In this document: in pieces, positions 32,245 through 45,143 of the stretch | Position numbering within the stretch: position 1 is the first letter of the stretch | Layout: every line of letters starts with the position of its first letter | Assembly: GCA_039111635.1 (NCBI GenBank) | Contig: JBCAQO010000024.1 | Location: 1-63,834, forward strand | Origin: Heterobasidion occidentale | Lineage: Eukaryota; Basidiomycota; Agaricomycetes; Russulales; Bondarzewiaceae | Direction: 5' to 3' | DNA: 63,834 nucleotides | Notes under the pieces: model-generated | What the model was told of the DNA's origin: nothing | Seen by the model: the letters and a program-made list of their open reading frames with translations, nothing else | Databases searched by the model: none | Translations under genes and position numbers: made by a program

Positions 32245-33654
32245 GCAAGGATCATCAGGTCGATTTTGTAGAGGAATTGCTCTGTTTGTTTTCTGTTTCC
32301 ATTGAAGAAGGTGGGCTTGGCCATAGCTGGTCCCTTAGAGTTAGTACCTCTAGGATTTGTCAACATTGTAGCGGATGGGGGCTCTGGATCTCTAGGTGGT
32401 TCTTGATTACCACTTGGTTCTTTAATATGCTTCAACTCGGGGCCTTAGTCCAATGTTGGGGTTCAGAAGTCTGCTTGGAGAGTGGTTTCTTGTAAGGGGG
32501 ATGTAGCAGAAGTGTTTCTTCTAGATTGTCTACTTCCACTGGCTGTCTCTCTAGGTAGAGTATGTAGGTACAGTCTTGGCAAGTTACAATACCAATTTGT
32601 CAGTAATTTAGGTTTGTTGTAGATGTTTCTTGTGACGTATTCTGCGAGTTTAACCATGTGTAGGCTTGGTCCTGCTTCAATTGTCTTGTTGTGATAGGTA
32701 AGGATGGTGTATTTTTCCTCTCCGTGTTCCTTGTAGAATCCTGCAATAAATCCCCTGTAGTAGAAGTGCCATTTTCTTTGTCGTATTGTAACTGGTCTGT
32801 GTCAATGTCTTTTGGTAGTTCTGCAAAGATCTGGGCTGGGTCTGTTTTGTACCTGGGTGGATATCCATTAGAGAGTGAGTCTGTAGTGACTTATTCTTTG
32901 AAGAAGAAGAGTACCACCTGTCTTCTTCCTGCTTGTAGTCCTCTTTGTAGGTCTGGGTCCCTTTTGATAATTTTGTTGATGATCTCAGAGAAGGTGTGTC
33001 CTGAGATGAGGGTCTGGAGATGATAAGTTTTGTTGGCAAACTCTCCTTTTCTAACAATAAAAACGATGCCATCAATTTTGGTTCTAGTCAGTGAAGGTTC
33101 AGGTGCTTCTAGTTTGTCTTTTTATATGGAGGAAAATGTCCAGTGAATAAGGATTAAGTAGTGGTCTCTGTTCTCCTAATTCTTGGCAAGCTCTACTCTA
33201 ATTCTGTCTCTGTCAATGTCTCTTGCAATTCTTCTTTTGAGATCAGTGATAAGGGCAAGGGAGAAATTGTCTGGTCTTCCGTTGTGGATCTCAACGGTGT
33301 CATTTGTTCTGATGGTGTGGAGTCCTCCATTGTCTGTGATCTCGAATGGTGCCTTTAGTTTGTTGACATAGCAAATTCTGGGAAACTGGTATCCAGTTTT
33401 GCTGGTGTCAAAGAAATATTTGGGGGATAGCTGCAGCCTAAATGTGGCTACTCCTGAATATATCTTTTCTGGGTTTTGGTGTCTTGCAACTTCTATCATT
33501 CCAAAAACAGTTGGGTTATTTATTCTTCCTTGAAGAGTGCCTGCTTGATTTACTCTTGCAGTGGTTGCTAGGATCTGGTTTACTGATTGGAGGAAAAGGA
33601 GTTGCTATTGGGGGTCCAGCTCAAATAGGGTAAGGATGGAAGAGCTGGTTCAAG
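32245..33654 (-). pseudogene. N-terminal domain and gag start, reverse copy 3 of family A
   Basis: On the minus strand, after the LTR, comes a primer site (TGAACCAGCT, 33652-33643), then the domain preceding gag (33499-33176, IEVARHQNPEKIYSGVATF) and its second half (GEFANKTYHLQTLISGH). Later come the linker and the first capsid residues (GNRKQTEQFLYKIDLM, 32435-32245). It stops where the B LTR ends. Several stops and frameshifts occur. With copy 2 it shows what the N-terminal region of the element once looked like. Confidence 0.75.
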
Positions 33655-34489
33655 TGTTAGGTCGGAGACCTATCACATGCACCAATGCACGAAGGGGATC
33701 CCTAGGCTATTCTGCTACAGTGTCGTGAAGCTGTAGACTCCAATGGATAAAGACGGTGGATTGTCTTTGGGCTCTTTGAAGGAACTCAGGATTGCTGTCG
33801 GCTTTGGCCTCGAAGAGTTGGAGGAGATGGTCTTCAAGTTCTTCTCGATGATGTGAGGGAACGGGATGATCTTCTCCAGTCCAACAGATGATACTGGGAG
33901 GTGTCTAGCTGAGAACTCGGAAGGCAGCAAGTCTAGTATACATGAGGGTGAATAGAGGGAGGATAGAGAAGGGAGATGGGTCCAGTGCATTGTCAGACCA
34001 TGTAAGAGATTTCTCAGATCTGACAGAGTTTGTGAAGTGTGAGCTAGGAAGGTAGCCAGACACTGGGCGCAGTGCAAAGATTGAGTGTTATTACAGGTGA
34101 ACAAGCTGAGCTTCTTAGAAGCTCATCTTGCCTATTTATACCAAGAAGTATCTAGGGCCGGATCTGGATCTGGTCCATGCACTTCTAAGGTACAAAAGTG
34201 ATTGAGTAAATGATCAAGATCTATAAGCGATGATGCATCATCAATCTGCAATGTAACTAAGTATAGTAACCAATCACTAATGTCTGTCCACATTCATATC
34301 AAATGTTCAGCCACATCTTTGATTGATCAGGAACCAGGAACAGGGTCAGGAACCATAAGTAAGTGTTCATGCATTAGCATGTCAATAGTAACAAGTCAGC
34401 AATCAGAGTCCAAGTCCAAGTCATGTCCTAAGCACTTGACCGACCTGTCAGCTCACTTCTAAAGCACGTGTTAGGACTGTGTCCTAACA
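33655..34489 (-). repeat. Family A LTR, 5' LTR of reverse copy 3
   Basis: Full-length 835-base LTR in reverse, TGTTAGGTCGG at 33655 to GTCCTAACA at 34489. It directly abuts another A LTR fragment on its right, so copy 3 may have landed inside an older LTR of its own family. Confidence 0.88.
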
Positions 34490-34753
34490 CAATGTAGCTA
34501 AGTATAGTACAGGGTCACTAATATCTGTCCACATCATGTCAAATGTCTAGCCACATCTGATCGGTCAAGAACAGGAACAGGAACCAGGAACTGTTCATGC
34601 CGAGGCATGTAGATGTAAGTAGGTAAGCATTCATGTGTTAGCATGTCAATAGTAATGAGTCAGCAATCACAGTCTGAGTCCAAGTCATGTCCAAAGCACT
34701 TGACTGACCCTCTAGCTCACATCCAAAGCACGTGTTAGGATGTGGTCCTAACA
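34490..34753 (-). repeat. Partial family A LTR (outer third)
   Basis: Matches about the first 260 bases of the A LTR in reverse, ending GTGGTCCTAACA at 34753. It has lost the TATA and leader part. Its right end replaces the first ~40 bases of the C LTR that follows. Confidence 0.8.
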
Positions 34754-35299
34754 TTTGGCCAGTATATTCCGATAACAAGTACAACAGATACTAGGCGGCT
34801 CCACCTGGAGCATACATCAAGGTATTTGGTAATTGTCCTTGAAGGCCAACAACCAAACAGATCACTCATCGTCAGAAGGAGATATACCAATAGGTAAAGG
34901 ACATAAGGACAATGTAGCCAATGGGCTCAGGCATACAGAGATTCACATGCCATCAATATTGGGTTGGATAACATTGATGGGCACAAGAGTAGGCACTGAC
35001 AGAGAGTGGTGGCCAATGGATGACTAAGAGCGGGTACTCAGAAGATTCCAGAACATATCCCTACATAGTATATAAGGCCCATAGAATAGGCTAAGGATCT
35101 TCAGTCTATTCTCTTTGTTCATCTACAGTCTTTACACTATGCACTTTGTTTACTGGTATCTTTGTATACCAGACTCTACACGCTACCCTCGTGTATTATC
35201 TTCTGAAATACAGTTAAGACTTCTACCATTACACTCTCTAATGTGCGACCTAGGGAAGAACCCATTACTCTTGAGTTATTGAACAAGCAGTTCATAACA
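34754..35299 (+). repeat. Family C LTR, probable 3' LTR, 5' end truncated
   Basis: Strongly similar to 2837-3395 from tttggccag on and ending CAGTTCATAACA. The following bases ATCTC nearly match ATCTT before the 2837 copy, which supports pairing the two as LTRs of one element. Confidence 0.75.
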
Positions 35300-36398
35300 A
35301 TCTCACTCAACTTATTCTTGCCACCTCCATTGCCTCTATTGTCAGGGCCTTTGTCACTGCCCTTAAAGTTGCCTTGGTCGCTTATGACCTTGGTCTATAG
35401 TTCAGCACCTCACATTACACAAGAGTAATCTCGCATAACCTCAATACCTCTCACATGCATCTTACACAATCTTGCATCACCTCACACAATATCTTGATAT
35501 CTCACAGTATGTATCTCTCCCCTGCCTTGCAACTCACAAAGGTCCTTTGATATTCTAGTAATGTCAGCTCTTTGCCTACCCCATGTTTAATGGTGTGTTT
35601 TTGTGTTGTGTTTTTACACATAGAGCCATTGCAAGTGCATCACCGAACAGGAGGTGTAGTTGGCAAGGAGAAGGCATCCTGTCAAGGCGGCGTCATGAGA
35701 GAGCTATTGTCTTTAAGGCAATATGATACAGGAGCTGGTGTGGTTAAGACAGTATTAAGGAGGTGTAGACAAGAGGGCTATATGAAGGTTATGGAGGGCT
35801 TGACAAGAGGGCAGTATAGAAGAAGGTAGTATAAAGAGGAGCCATGGAGGAAGCACTAGTAGAATTATATTGAGGCCATATGGTAGAGATACGGCCACTC
35901 TAATTATCTCAGTAGTTGTGTTTCCTCAATTATATGTTAAGTTGTATAAGGTGTCTTCATGAGGTTGGTGTTCAATTCTCCACCTCTGCTAAATTTTTCC
36001 ACATGTGTAGTATATGACTTCTTGGATAATAGATGTTTCCAAGGGGGTGACATCTATTTACTCATTATTAATCATTATTTCCCTCAGATATATCTGATGA
36101 CACACACAAGCCATATCCAAGGCCTGTATAGCACACACTTGGATGTACCTGCTGAACTAAAAAAAATTCCTTTAATAACAGTGGATGCTTTTACTATATA
36201 CCAGAATAACAACAGTGCATAACAGTCTTTAGTTAAGATTGTCACCTTAACAATAAAACTCTCATATCTATCACTATGTGTGTTTTGCCTATAATTCTGG
36301 TAAGTCCATTTACTATGTGAGTGTAAATATTTATCTAATGCTCTCATCTTAATCTCAAGGTCAATTCAGCAATGATGATTGTGGCCTAGAAGATAAGG
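35300..36398. other. Non-coding repeat-derived stretch, no gene
   Basis: No recognisable gene. It is the right flank of the C element. About 35565-35640 is a copy of part of repeat D; 35640-35880 is purine-rich, like 740-890. The remainder to 36398 is AT-rich with no feature that I can name. Confidence 0.5.
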
Positions 36399-36407
36399 AT
36401 AATAACC

Positions 36408-36684
36408 TAGACTCGTTCCCAGTCCGCTCACTATCTTACGCTTATGTAATTGACAAGCAATCAACATGTGAGCTTGTGAGAGGACTAGGCTGGCTCGGCA
36501 TCATTTTGGCGCGACATGCTTTTCTCCGCCAAATCCAAAGCCTGACTTTGTTGTGAAACACTATAAAACAGCCAAAAAAAGGTCTCAAAGTTAGTATACC
36601 AAAGTTGTGCAGTTCTTCATTCTGAGTCCAATGGTATACACAAAAAAAAAATTTTTGGCTCAAACCCAGCCAACTTGGCAAGAT
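36408..36684 (+). repeat. Left terminal inverted repeat of the DUF6589 element
   Basis: About 277 bases matching 46332-46030 in reverse with small indels. It includes the shared segments agtccaatggtatacac and gttgtgcagttcttcattct. Confidence 0.88.
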
Positions 36685-36726
36685 TGCAAAACTGGAGTTC
36701 CATCAAACAGACAAATACTTGAATAT

Positions 36727-39700
36727 CTACTCTGTATACCACCCTGCCTCATCAGTATCATCATTGCATGCTACCAACCGATCTGCTTCCTCATCTGAAC
36801 TACCACTTTTAAGCTGTTCACTCTCATTATGCTCAATTTCAAAGGCATCCATGTCAAACATGACATCTTGCTCTCCAAGTACCGGAAGAGTGGTATCTTG
36901 ATCCTTCTCGCAGTCGGTCAACACATCAACATCAGAATTGGAATCATGGACATCACCAAGACCATCAATCCACTTCCCCATGTCAAGACTTTCTCGCATT
37001 GGTTCTGACATTATCAGAACAGGCATTGTTGAAATTGATGACATTCATGCGGCGCTGTCAATGACCTCGTGTGTTACAGATAATGGGTTGTTGGGGAATA
37101 GAGAGGTGGTGATGTATTCACTGTGCATGCAATGCAGCTTGGAAACAGGTTTTAAATGACAACGTGCCTGTGATGATGTGAACTGGGTATTTACTGCTTG
37201 AAGAGGGCTAACATTTAATCCACCATGTGTGAGCATTGCCAAACCAACGGAAAGTGCATCTGGTACAGGCATTTCATCAGCATCCAGTACTCGACCCTTC
37301 TTTGTAGATGTAGACCTTATGGTCGGACAGGCTGCGCATCAGTGCATAGATGTCTTTCAGCATTTGTGGCCTTGTGTGTTTAGCCCCCTGATGGGCTCCA
37401 ATTTCCACATTGACAGTTCTCGCCAGTTGGCGCAAAACATTGATACATAGGGCGACCATTGCCAGCCAGTCCCATGAGTGCACATCTCCGTCCACCTTGT
37501 ATACCTTCTGACAGTCAAGGTGATGTCAGCACACAAGACGCTTGATAGTCGACTGCTCCGCTTACCTTAATCCAAAAGTTGAGGTGCTCTTACGCGAGAT
37601 CAATCTTGACCCAGGTGTTTTCTTTGCCAGTGGGATTAATGAGCCAGTTCTTTAGTACAATATCTTTGAATACTCAAGCTGGCTGAGTCTTATGCACAAG
37701 CTAAGATGAGATGATGCAGACAGACCTGAATTCCAGAGGCCAGACATTCACCAGGTTGTGGATGAACAGCACCATCTCAAAGGCATACTTCGAGCAGCCA
37801 TGCCCCCAGTATACATATGTCCATAGCTTCAAAATTGGGATGATGTGGCCTAAGTCACCTGCTTTGATTGCGTCCGAGAATTCACGTGTGAGCAGAGCAT
37901 CATGGAGGAAGAGCACAGCATTCTTGAATACCATGTCTCCAATGGTGAGATGGCCAGCAGTCTCCGGAATGTCATGTTCAGACAAGGTTTCTCATTGGCA
38001 GTAAGCCTTCAATGCACATCGCTCTTGTATAAGCTGGATGTGATCAGCGTCTGTATAGGTATCATACAGTAATGCCACATGGTTATAGAGGGTGTTGAAG
38101 GAGTTTACAGTACGAGCATAATCTTCCAGTGTCAATTGTTTGCTTACCAGTAGCAAGCAGTGCAGGACTCGTGCATAGAGTGACACCATTATAAGGTCAC
38201 GGCAGATGCAAAAGGATGAGAGGGATGTCAAGACGATGGGCAAACAATCAAGGACAGTATTGTGGAAGGACAAACTGCCAGGGCTTCAAGTGCCCACCTG
38301 TGGTTTACCAAAGTGGGACTTCAGAAGGCTGTGGCAACCTGCAATCTTTGCGTAGAAGAGTCTCAGGAGCAAGATGTCATGTTTCCAAGCATGAATGCCG
38401 CTCTCATGGCCCAAGCATACAGTCATGATGGAGTGCTGGCATGCAAGCATGAGCTGGTCACCTCCCACGAACCTTACATGCTTGGGTTCCAATTCAGTTT
38501 CCACAGTCCCACTGTCGCTGTTTGACAGCATCCCATCCAGGCCCAGCTCAGAGTAAATGGTCTCCAGGACATCCACATTCCCAACAATGGAAGCTTTGTT
38601 GATGTCCATTGCAGGCAGGGGATGGATAGGTGTGGTATGAACTGGGATTTTCTTGGAAGATATGGGCGTGGTGAGCTTCAGATCCTTCTCCCATTTTTTA
38701 AAGTTCTCCCTGCTGTGTAGGACAATGATGCACAGGATCACGTGAATCATTGAGTCTCAGAAGAGGCAAGGCTCGTCACTGGTGAGTTCTGTATGCCTGA
38801 TTGCGAGAGGGGGTGCTTCTAAGATGTGTCGTTCAATTGTCGCAGTGAGCATGTCATCAAGTTTTGCCTCAAAGAGTGGGAACAGGGTGGCACAAGTGCC
38901 ATTCTCCTGTGCATCTACAGGATTAATTCAAGGTAAGCATGTCTAATTGCTATTGCATGGACATCATCACTCACTGTGTCATCCAAGGATTTGTTCCACA
39001 ACACGAAACATCAGGTTGATGTTGTCGTATACAACAAGGAACAAACCCGTGGCGGTGACACGACATGCAGTTTGGCAACAGGCTTGGGAGAGTTGAGATA
39101 AAAGACCTGGTGTACGCGATGGCTCTGTGCCTCCTTCCTGCAATGACAGATCGTGCGGGACTGCTCCTTGCAAGTCCGAGGCTTGCGTTGCGACAGCCAT
39201 GTTGTTGTGTTCCCCTGCTGGCACCACTGTGCATGCCAGCTCTATCTCTCCTTTCTGCGCTGATGGATGGCACTGATCATCTGCCAGCTGCACCAAAGCA
39301 CATGTGCAGGCTGCCGAGCCTACCCCTTTGAATGCCGGCACAGGTGTATTCTGAGCGACAGCATCTGCAACCTCAACTGTCCCTTTGTCTATGTGATCAG
39401 GACATTTCTGCAAACCCGCCGACGAAAGGATTCCCTGGGTGCAACCCTACAGCTTAGTATGACTTGGGCAGCATAAACGGACACTCCATCACTTTGTCAA
39501 CGGCAATACAAAGGAGATCACCTGTGCCAATGATGCTGCTGTATCCAGCAGACACCCCCATTGATCGAAGAACACTAAAGTGCTGCCGCTAGGCACCCGT
39601 CGACATCATGTAAGTGCCTACAACCATTTCAGCATAGTTGTTGCGTTCACTTGTGCCTTTTAACAGTGCCAGGGCCGCCACTCCTTTCAACTAGCATGAA

Positions 39701-40519
39701 GGTGAGCTTGATTTGACCTCCAACATGTAATGTACATGATGTTACACTCACGAACTCTTTTCGCTTGAAACCAATGTCTCGCATCTCTCATTCTTGTCTG
39801 GTGGTGGTGGAGAATGCATAAAAAACTTCAAACATCCTGGGTGCGTGATTACAAAGTGTGCGCATAATTCCGGAAAGGCTGAATGACAGAAAGAAGCGCT
39901 TGTCGACCATGCGGCCCATTGCACACAAAACACCTTGTTGCATGATGAGTGTGGCTTCACAATGCACCACCTTCTTCACTACTCCCAGCACCCAACCATG
40001 TATGAACTCTCGGACCGACTTGCTGTATCGCAAAGAAATCCGGTGGTCCAAGATTTTGTATACTGCAGCCTGATTCTTGAAGAAACCATTCCATCGAAAG
40101 TCACCCTTGAGGTGATTGGCTGGATTGAATACATAGCCAAGGAATTGTGCCAACATATATCCATTGTCGGTGAGCTGTGCCAGAATGTTGTCAAAGAAAG
40201 TGGCGGCACTCTGCCTTTCATTGAATTTCTGTTTTTCAGCTTCCTCCGCTGCTGCATTGAATTTCCTCTGCATTGTCTTGCCCCACTTGCTTGCCTTCAG
40301 CAATGTCAAGACTTTCTGTTTGGTACGTTGATGAGCATGGGTGCACTCTAGGCACCAATCCCCCACTTTTTGCAGCTTTTCAGTATTCTTTGACTGTTTG
40401 GCATACTTAGGACTGACCAATCCCGATCCGTTCGGTGCTCTCAGCCATTTTTCAGGTGCCGACTTTGCATTTAGACCTCCGCACAGTCGTTTGGAGCTGT
40501 TCACAGTCATCTTATGCAT
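36727..40519 (-). pseudogene. DUF6589-domain protein gene, interrupted by stops
   Basis: Minus-strand pieces read in order: 40519-39788 (N-terminal, KWGKTMQRKFNAAAEE), about 39640-39490 (YAEMVVGTYMMSTGA, a stop, then RQHFSVLRSMGVSAGYSS), 39030-38979 (YDNINLMFRVVEQILG), 38750-38286 (HPLPAMDINKASIVGN, YSELGLD), 38273-37992 (FHNTVLDCLPIVLTSL), 37985-37701 (LWTYVYWGHGCSKYAFEM, HNLVNVWP), 37495-37277 and an acidic C-terminus 37044-36727. These motifs are those I know from the DUF6589 family of mushroom genomes, whose function is unknown. Some gaps may be introns, but in-frame stops such as the TAG in the second piece suggest decay. The gene reads toward the left TIR. Confidence 0.75.
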
Positions 40520-41188
40520 CTATCAGCACTCCCAGCATTAGGGGCTTCCTGCAGACTATCATGGCCAATTGCCAATTAGTTCGGTACACTTCACATTGTT
40601 GGCACATTTGGTCGGCTTCGGTGTCCTGAATTGGAGGCGGCCGAACACTTTGTTGACTCGGAACGGATCTGTCTTTCTATATCTTATCGTCCTTATGCCT
40701 TCTGTTGACCTATCCTTCATTATCTTTGAAGCTCCCATGTTTCTGATTGGTTTACTTACTTATCATTTGATCCTTATCTCCAGGCCCATGTGCACTCACC
40801 TTGGCAATCTCTCCACTTATTTAGACTTTAGAGCTATTGCTTTTTATCTTCTATTGTTCGCATCATCACTCCTTTATCTTCTTTACCTTGACAGCTCTTG
40901 GCATGCATTTCTGATTACTCTATGCCTCTGCTGATCTCCCTATCTTGTACCTGTTTGGACTTACTATAAAAGGGCACCTATGGCCTTACAATACACCAGC
41001 TTTGGCTCCTCCCTCGTTCTGATTCCATTCGTGCACTTGAGTCCTTGAGTCCTTGAGTCTTTGCCTTCCGATCCTCATTCGCATTTTGCCCCTTTGTTTG
41101 TGTTGTTGTGTTTGATTGCAGCCCTCCGTCAGAGCCCTTGTCATCTTGCTCTCTTCCTCTTATCTAGTTTGTCATCCTCTGCCAGTAT

Positions 41189-42011
41189 TGTTAAGAGCCG
41201 GCTCATAACACATGATATATGATCACCCGATCATATGACACGCGGTCTATGACCAACGGATATGGCCTATACCCGGTGACCGACCCTTTGACTTCACCGA
41301 CAGACATTGAGTTATCTTATCTTATCTTCTACCCCTGATCGGCGATCATGTCATCACAGTTACCTGAACGGTTCCTGTTCCTGGTTCCTGTCCCTGCCCC
41401 AACGGTTTGTTCGTTGATTCTTCGATCGTTGATCGTTTGCTTCTATTTACCTCGGTACCTTAAGAAGCACGGACCTTCTGTCAATCTTGCCCTAAAGTAG
41501 TTTACGTATATATAGAACGAGCCAGGTACCTGTATCGCCAGCTCGTTCACCTTTGTTACTCCCCACCTGTTCTTACCTTTGACCTTTGGTACTAGCCATA
41601 CCTCTGCTACATCATAGTCTTTGCCAATAGGCCAGACTCTTGATTGTCAATAGAACATCTGCTTGAGCATCGGTTTGACTTGCCCTGCGCTTCTCTCTAT
41701 CATCATCCTCAACCACTCAGTCGTCATCTCAATACTGGCTGAGTTCTACACAGGACTAGCAGTATTCTATCTCGACTTTAGTGGGCAGCATATCTACTGC
41801 CATCCAGGTCCGCATCAGGTCGTACCCGCATATCTGTGGGAAAACCTTTGTGCATTCCTGGAAACGCGATATCATCACGAATCTCTCGTACATCCCGAAA
41901 TACGCACTCAAGTAGCTGCTGGTGCCTTTATCGGACGTACTTGGATTTGGCACGTCCCTCAGTGACTCAGGAGCCTCCTGGCACATCACGTGCGAAGACC
42001 AGGTCTTAACA
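41189..42011 (+). mobile_element. Solo LTR of family B with target duplication AGTAT
   Basis: An 823-base LTR from TGTTAAGAGCCGGC to GGTCTTAACA, flanked by AGTAT at 41184-41188 and 42012-42016. It keeps many CpG sites and an uninterrupted LTR frame, so it is the youngest B LTR here. AGCTCGTTCA at 41540-41549 follows a tatatata box by about 30 bases. Confidence 0.93.
41663..41965 (+). CDS. LTR-encoded open frame, family B version
   Basis: A 100-codon frame, no ATG, with the conserved part from 41744: FYTGLAVFYLDFSG, then CHPGPHQVVP, ENLCAFLE and WIWHVPQ before the stop. It corresponds to the family A frame at 31055-31381. The B copies at 4005-5677 and 22234-32244 keep the same frame with substitutions (31877-32179 reads FYTGLAVFYLDFSGQHINCC). 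Function and start are unknown. Confidence 0.45.
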   Translation: MSIGLTCPALLSIIILNHSVVISILAEFYTGLAVFYLDFSGQHIYCHPGPHQVVPAYLWENLCAFLETRYHHESLVHPEIRTQVAAGAFIGRTWIWHVPQ

Positions 42012-42079
42012 AGTATCCAGTGTGGCCTCGCACCCATTCCCTCCCCTTTGCGTCCCAATCAAATCCCAATCAAACACCA

Positions 42080-42125
42080 ACCGACTGACCAACTGACTGA
42101 CCAACCGACCAACCGACTGACCGAA
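42080..42125 (+). repeat. Short tandem repeat of gactgaccaac-like units
   Basis: About four imperfect copies of ccgactgaccaa in a row, next to the B solo LTR and inside the DUF6589 element. Confidence 0.7.
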
Positions 42126-42451
42126 TATTTCGAATTTGGAGTTGTTTGTTTGGTCCACATTGCATTCGAACAGCCCCACTCCCTGCCGATCATGTCAGCG
42201 TTATTTTGATTGCAGCTACGCTCCAAACACTTTCAGTATGCTCCCTTGTTCGTTGTTGCACAGCTGACAGTTCCTTGCACACTAGAACCAGCTCCTGCCT
42301 ACCTGCGCTTGTAGGAGTGTTTCTTGGGTGTGTTTCGCACTCAGAGGCATCACTAGCATATCAATGTGGTGTGTATACTGTGTCGCTGGAAGCGCTGCCC
42401 GTGACACCATGAACTCGGGGGCAGCTTGGTGTAGTAGAATCAGGTGGTGTT

Positions 42452-43082
42452 TGTTACGAACTGCTCGTTCAGTAACCCAAGAGTAACAGGTTCTTCTCTA
42501 GGTCGCACAAAGGACTGAGTGATGGCAAAGTCTCGACAGTATTAGAGGAGTAATGCCAGAGGGGATAACAAAGGTGTTCGTGTAGGAGAACACAAACAAA
42601 CAAGGTGTCCATATTTGAAGATACAGATGAACAAGGGTAGCAGTAGGAAGACTGCTATGGAACAAGGAGAATAGACTGAAGATCCTCAGCCTATTCTATG
42701 GGCCTTATATACTGTATAGGGTATAGGGTAAGAGTCCATATGCTTCTCCAGGTATACATCCCAGGAGAGCTGTGGTTGCCGTCTCTCTCAGCCGGTGCCT
42801 ACTCTTGTACTTTTCCAGTTGCACCAATCCATCCAGGTGCAACAAGGTGCTTACCCATAAGCCCTAAGCCCATGGCATGTGAATGCCTATCTTATCAATC
42901 CGCTATACCTATGACCCTATCATATATCCTCTACCGATGTCTTGAAGAACCATTGGTCCAGTCAGCTCCTAAGGACATGCCAGATATCTTGATGTATGCT
43001 CCGTAGTGGAGCCGCCTAGCATGTGATGCTTGACCCATCAGTTAGACCAACCCGAAGGACCCCAATAGGTCAAGTCATAACA
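42452..43082 (-). mobile_element. Solo LTR of family C with target duplication GTGTT
   Basis: A 631-base LTR in reverse, from TGTTACGAACTGC at 42452 to CATAACA at 43082. GTGTT occurs on both sides (42447-42451 and 43083-43087). It is the only complete C LTR in the window and defines the full family ends. Confidence 0.92.
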
Positions 43083-43449
43083 GTGTTGAGCCCAGAATTG
43101 TAGTAGTACTGCCTGTCCATGCCAAAGCATAAGGTTGTGGGTATGTGGGAGGTAGGAAAGCCAGTGGAACATCATTAGATGTACTGCACGCTAGCAAGTT
43201 GTATTCCTAGTCAGACAAGGCAATTGGAATGTTCAGTTCCTCGTTGTCTTCCTCTAGGACATTATGAACTGAACCAGTGAGTAAAACATGGTGCATCTTG
43301 AACTCTTGGGAGTACACTGACGGTCTCGATGTGAATAGGGTTTGTAGTCAGTCTTGTGAATAGAATGAATGTATCCTAGTGAGAAATGGATGAGCAGGGC
43401 ATTCTCCAGCCTGAAGTGAACAGAGTGTTAGGAGAGGAATCTCTGGTTT

Positions 43450-45143
43450 TGTTAGGTCAGAGACCTATCACATGCACCGATGCACAAAGGGGATCCCTAG
43501 GCTAAACTTCCACAGTGTTGTAGAGCTGTAGGCTCCAATGAATGAAGATGATTGATTGTCTCTGTGCTCTTTAAAGGAATTCGGGGTTGCTGTCTGCTTT
43601 GTCCTCAAAGAGGTTAAGAAGATAATCTTCAAGGTCCTCTTGATGATGAGGCGGAACTGGATGGTCTTCTCCTGTCCAACAGATGACACTAGGAGGTGTC
43701 CAACTGAGAATACAGAAAGCAGTGAGTGTTAGGACCGCGTCCTAACACGTGCTTCGTACGTGAGTGGATGGGCTGGTCAAGTGCTTTGGACGTGCTACAG
43801 ACTTGGACCGATTCCCATGACTCATTACTATTTACATGCTCGCTGCATGAACGGTTACTTACAGTTCCTGATTCTTGATGTGGACAGACTTTAGTTCTTG
43901 GCCTTGTTCCTGGTTCCTGATCAATCGCGATGTGCCTCGGTATTTCATATGGATGTGGACAGACATTAGTGCCCCAGTACTATAGTTAGATCGATGACGC
44001 ATCTTAGCTTACAGATCTCGATCGTTGACTTCGGTACCTGAGAAGCGCACAGACTAGATCGCAATCCTGCCCTAGATACTTCTTTGTATATTTAGCTGAG
44101 ATGAGCTTCTAAGAAGCTCAGCTCGTTCACCTGTAATATATTCGATCTCTGCACTGCACCCGGTGTCTGGCTACCTTCCTAGCCCACACTTCGTGATCTC
44201 TGTCAGATCTGAAACTCCTTTACACGGTTTGACGAAGCACTGGCCTCGTCTCCCTTCCCTATTTACGCCCTCTTCACGCATTACTACACCGGACTTGCCG
44301 CCTTCCGCGTTCTCAGTTGGACACCTCCTCGTGTCATCTGTTGGACAGGAGAAGATCATCCCGTCCCTCCTCATCATTGAGAAGACCTCGAGGATCATCT
44401 CCTTAACCTCTTCGAGGACAAGGCAGAGAACGACTCCGAGTTCCTTGAAAGAGCCCAAAGACAATTGGTTGTCTTCATTCATTGGAGCCTCCGACTCTAC
44501 GACGCTGTGGACGTATTAGCCTAGGGATCCCCTTCGTGCATCGGTGCACGTGATAGGTCTCCAACCTAACAGTGAGGCCGGTGAAGGTTCAAGTGAATAG
44601 AGAGAGAAAAGGGAAGGGATACAAAGCCAGTGCGTTGTCAGACTGTGTAAAGAGGTCTCAAATCTGACAGAGATCATGAAGTGGGGGCTAGGAAAGTAGC
44701 CAGACACCGGGTGCAGTGCAGAGATCAAGTGTATTACAGGTGAACGAGCTGAGCTTCTTAGAAGCTCATCTTGCCTATTTATACAAAGAAGTATCTAGGG
44801 CCGGATCAGGATCTGGTCTGTGTGCTTCTCAGGTACCAAAGTAAACAATCAAGATCTGTAAGCAAAGATGCATCATCAATCTAAATATAGTACTGGATCA
44901 CTAATGTCTGTCCATATCCACATCAAATGTCTAGCCACATCATGATCGATCAGGAACTAGGAACAGGGTCAGGAACCAATGTCTATCCACATCAAGGACC
45001 AGGAACAGTGAGTAAGTGTTCATGCAGTTAGCATGTCAATGGTAACAAGTCATCAAGAATAGTCCGAGTCTAAATTACGTCTGAAGCACTTGACCAGCCC
45101 ATTTGCTCACATGCGAAGCACATGTTAGGACACGGTCCTAACA
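43450..45143 (-). mobile_element. Solo LTR of family A with target duplication GGTTT, itself split
   Basis: A reverse A LTR (43450-43726 plus 44572-45143) flanked by GGTTT at 43445-43449 and 45144-45148. It is split by a second, forward A LTR (43727-44571), so one LTR inserted into another of the same family. Confidence 0.92.
43727..44571 (+). mobile_element. Nested solo LTR of family A with target duplication GTGAG
   Basis: A complete 845-base forward LTR, TGTTAGGACCGCG to AACCTAACA, with GTGAG at 43722-43726 and 44572-44576. Its LTR frame has a stop where the young copy has CGA (cat cat tga), a C-to-T change at a CpG site. Confidence 0.93.

Larger units (their letters stand above)
40950..42375 (+). 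repeat. Dispersed repeat D, copy 2, split by a solo LTR
   Basis: 40966-41040 (TATAAAAG then acaatacaccagctttggctcc) matches 1637-1710, and 42288-42375 (agctcctgcctacc, cagaggcatcactagc) matches 2208-2310. The B-family solo LTR at 41189-42011 sits between. The ends are not resolved. The copy lies inside the DUF6589 element. Confidence 0.45.
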
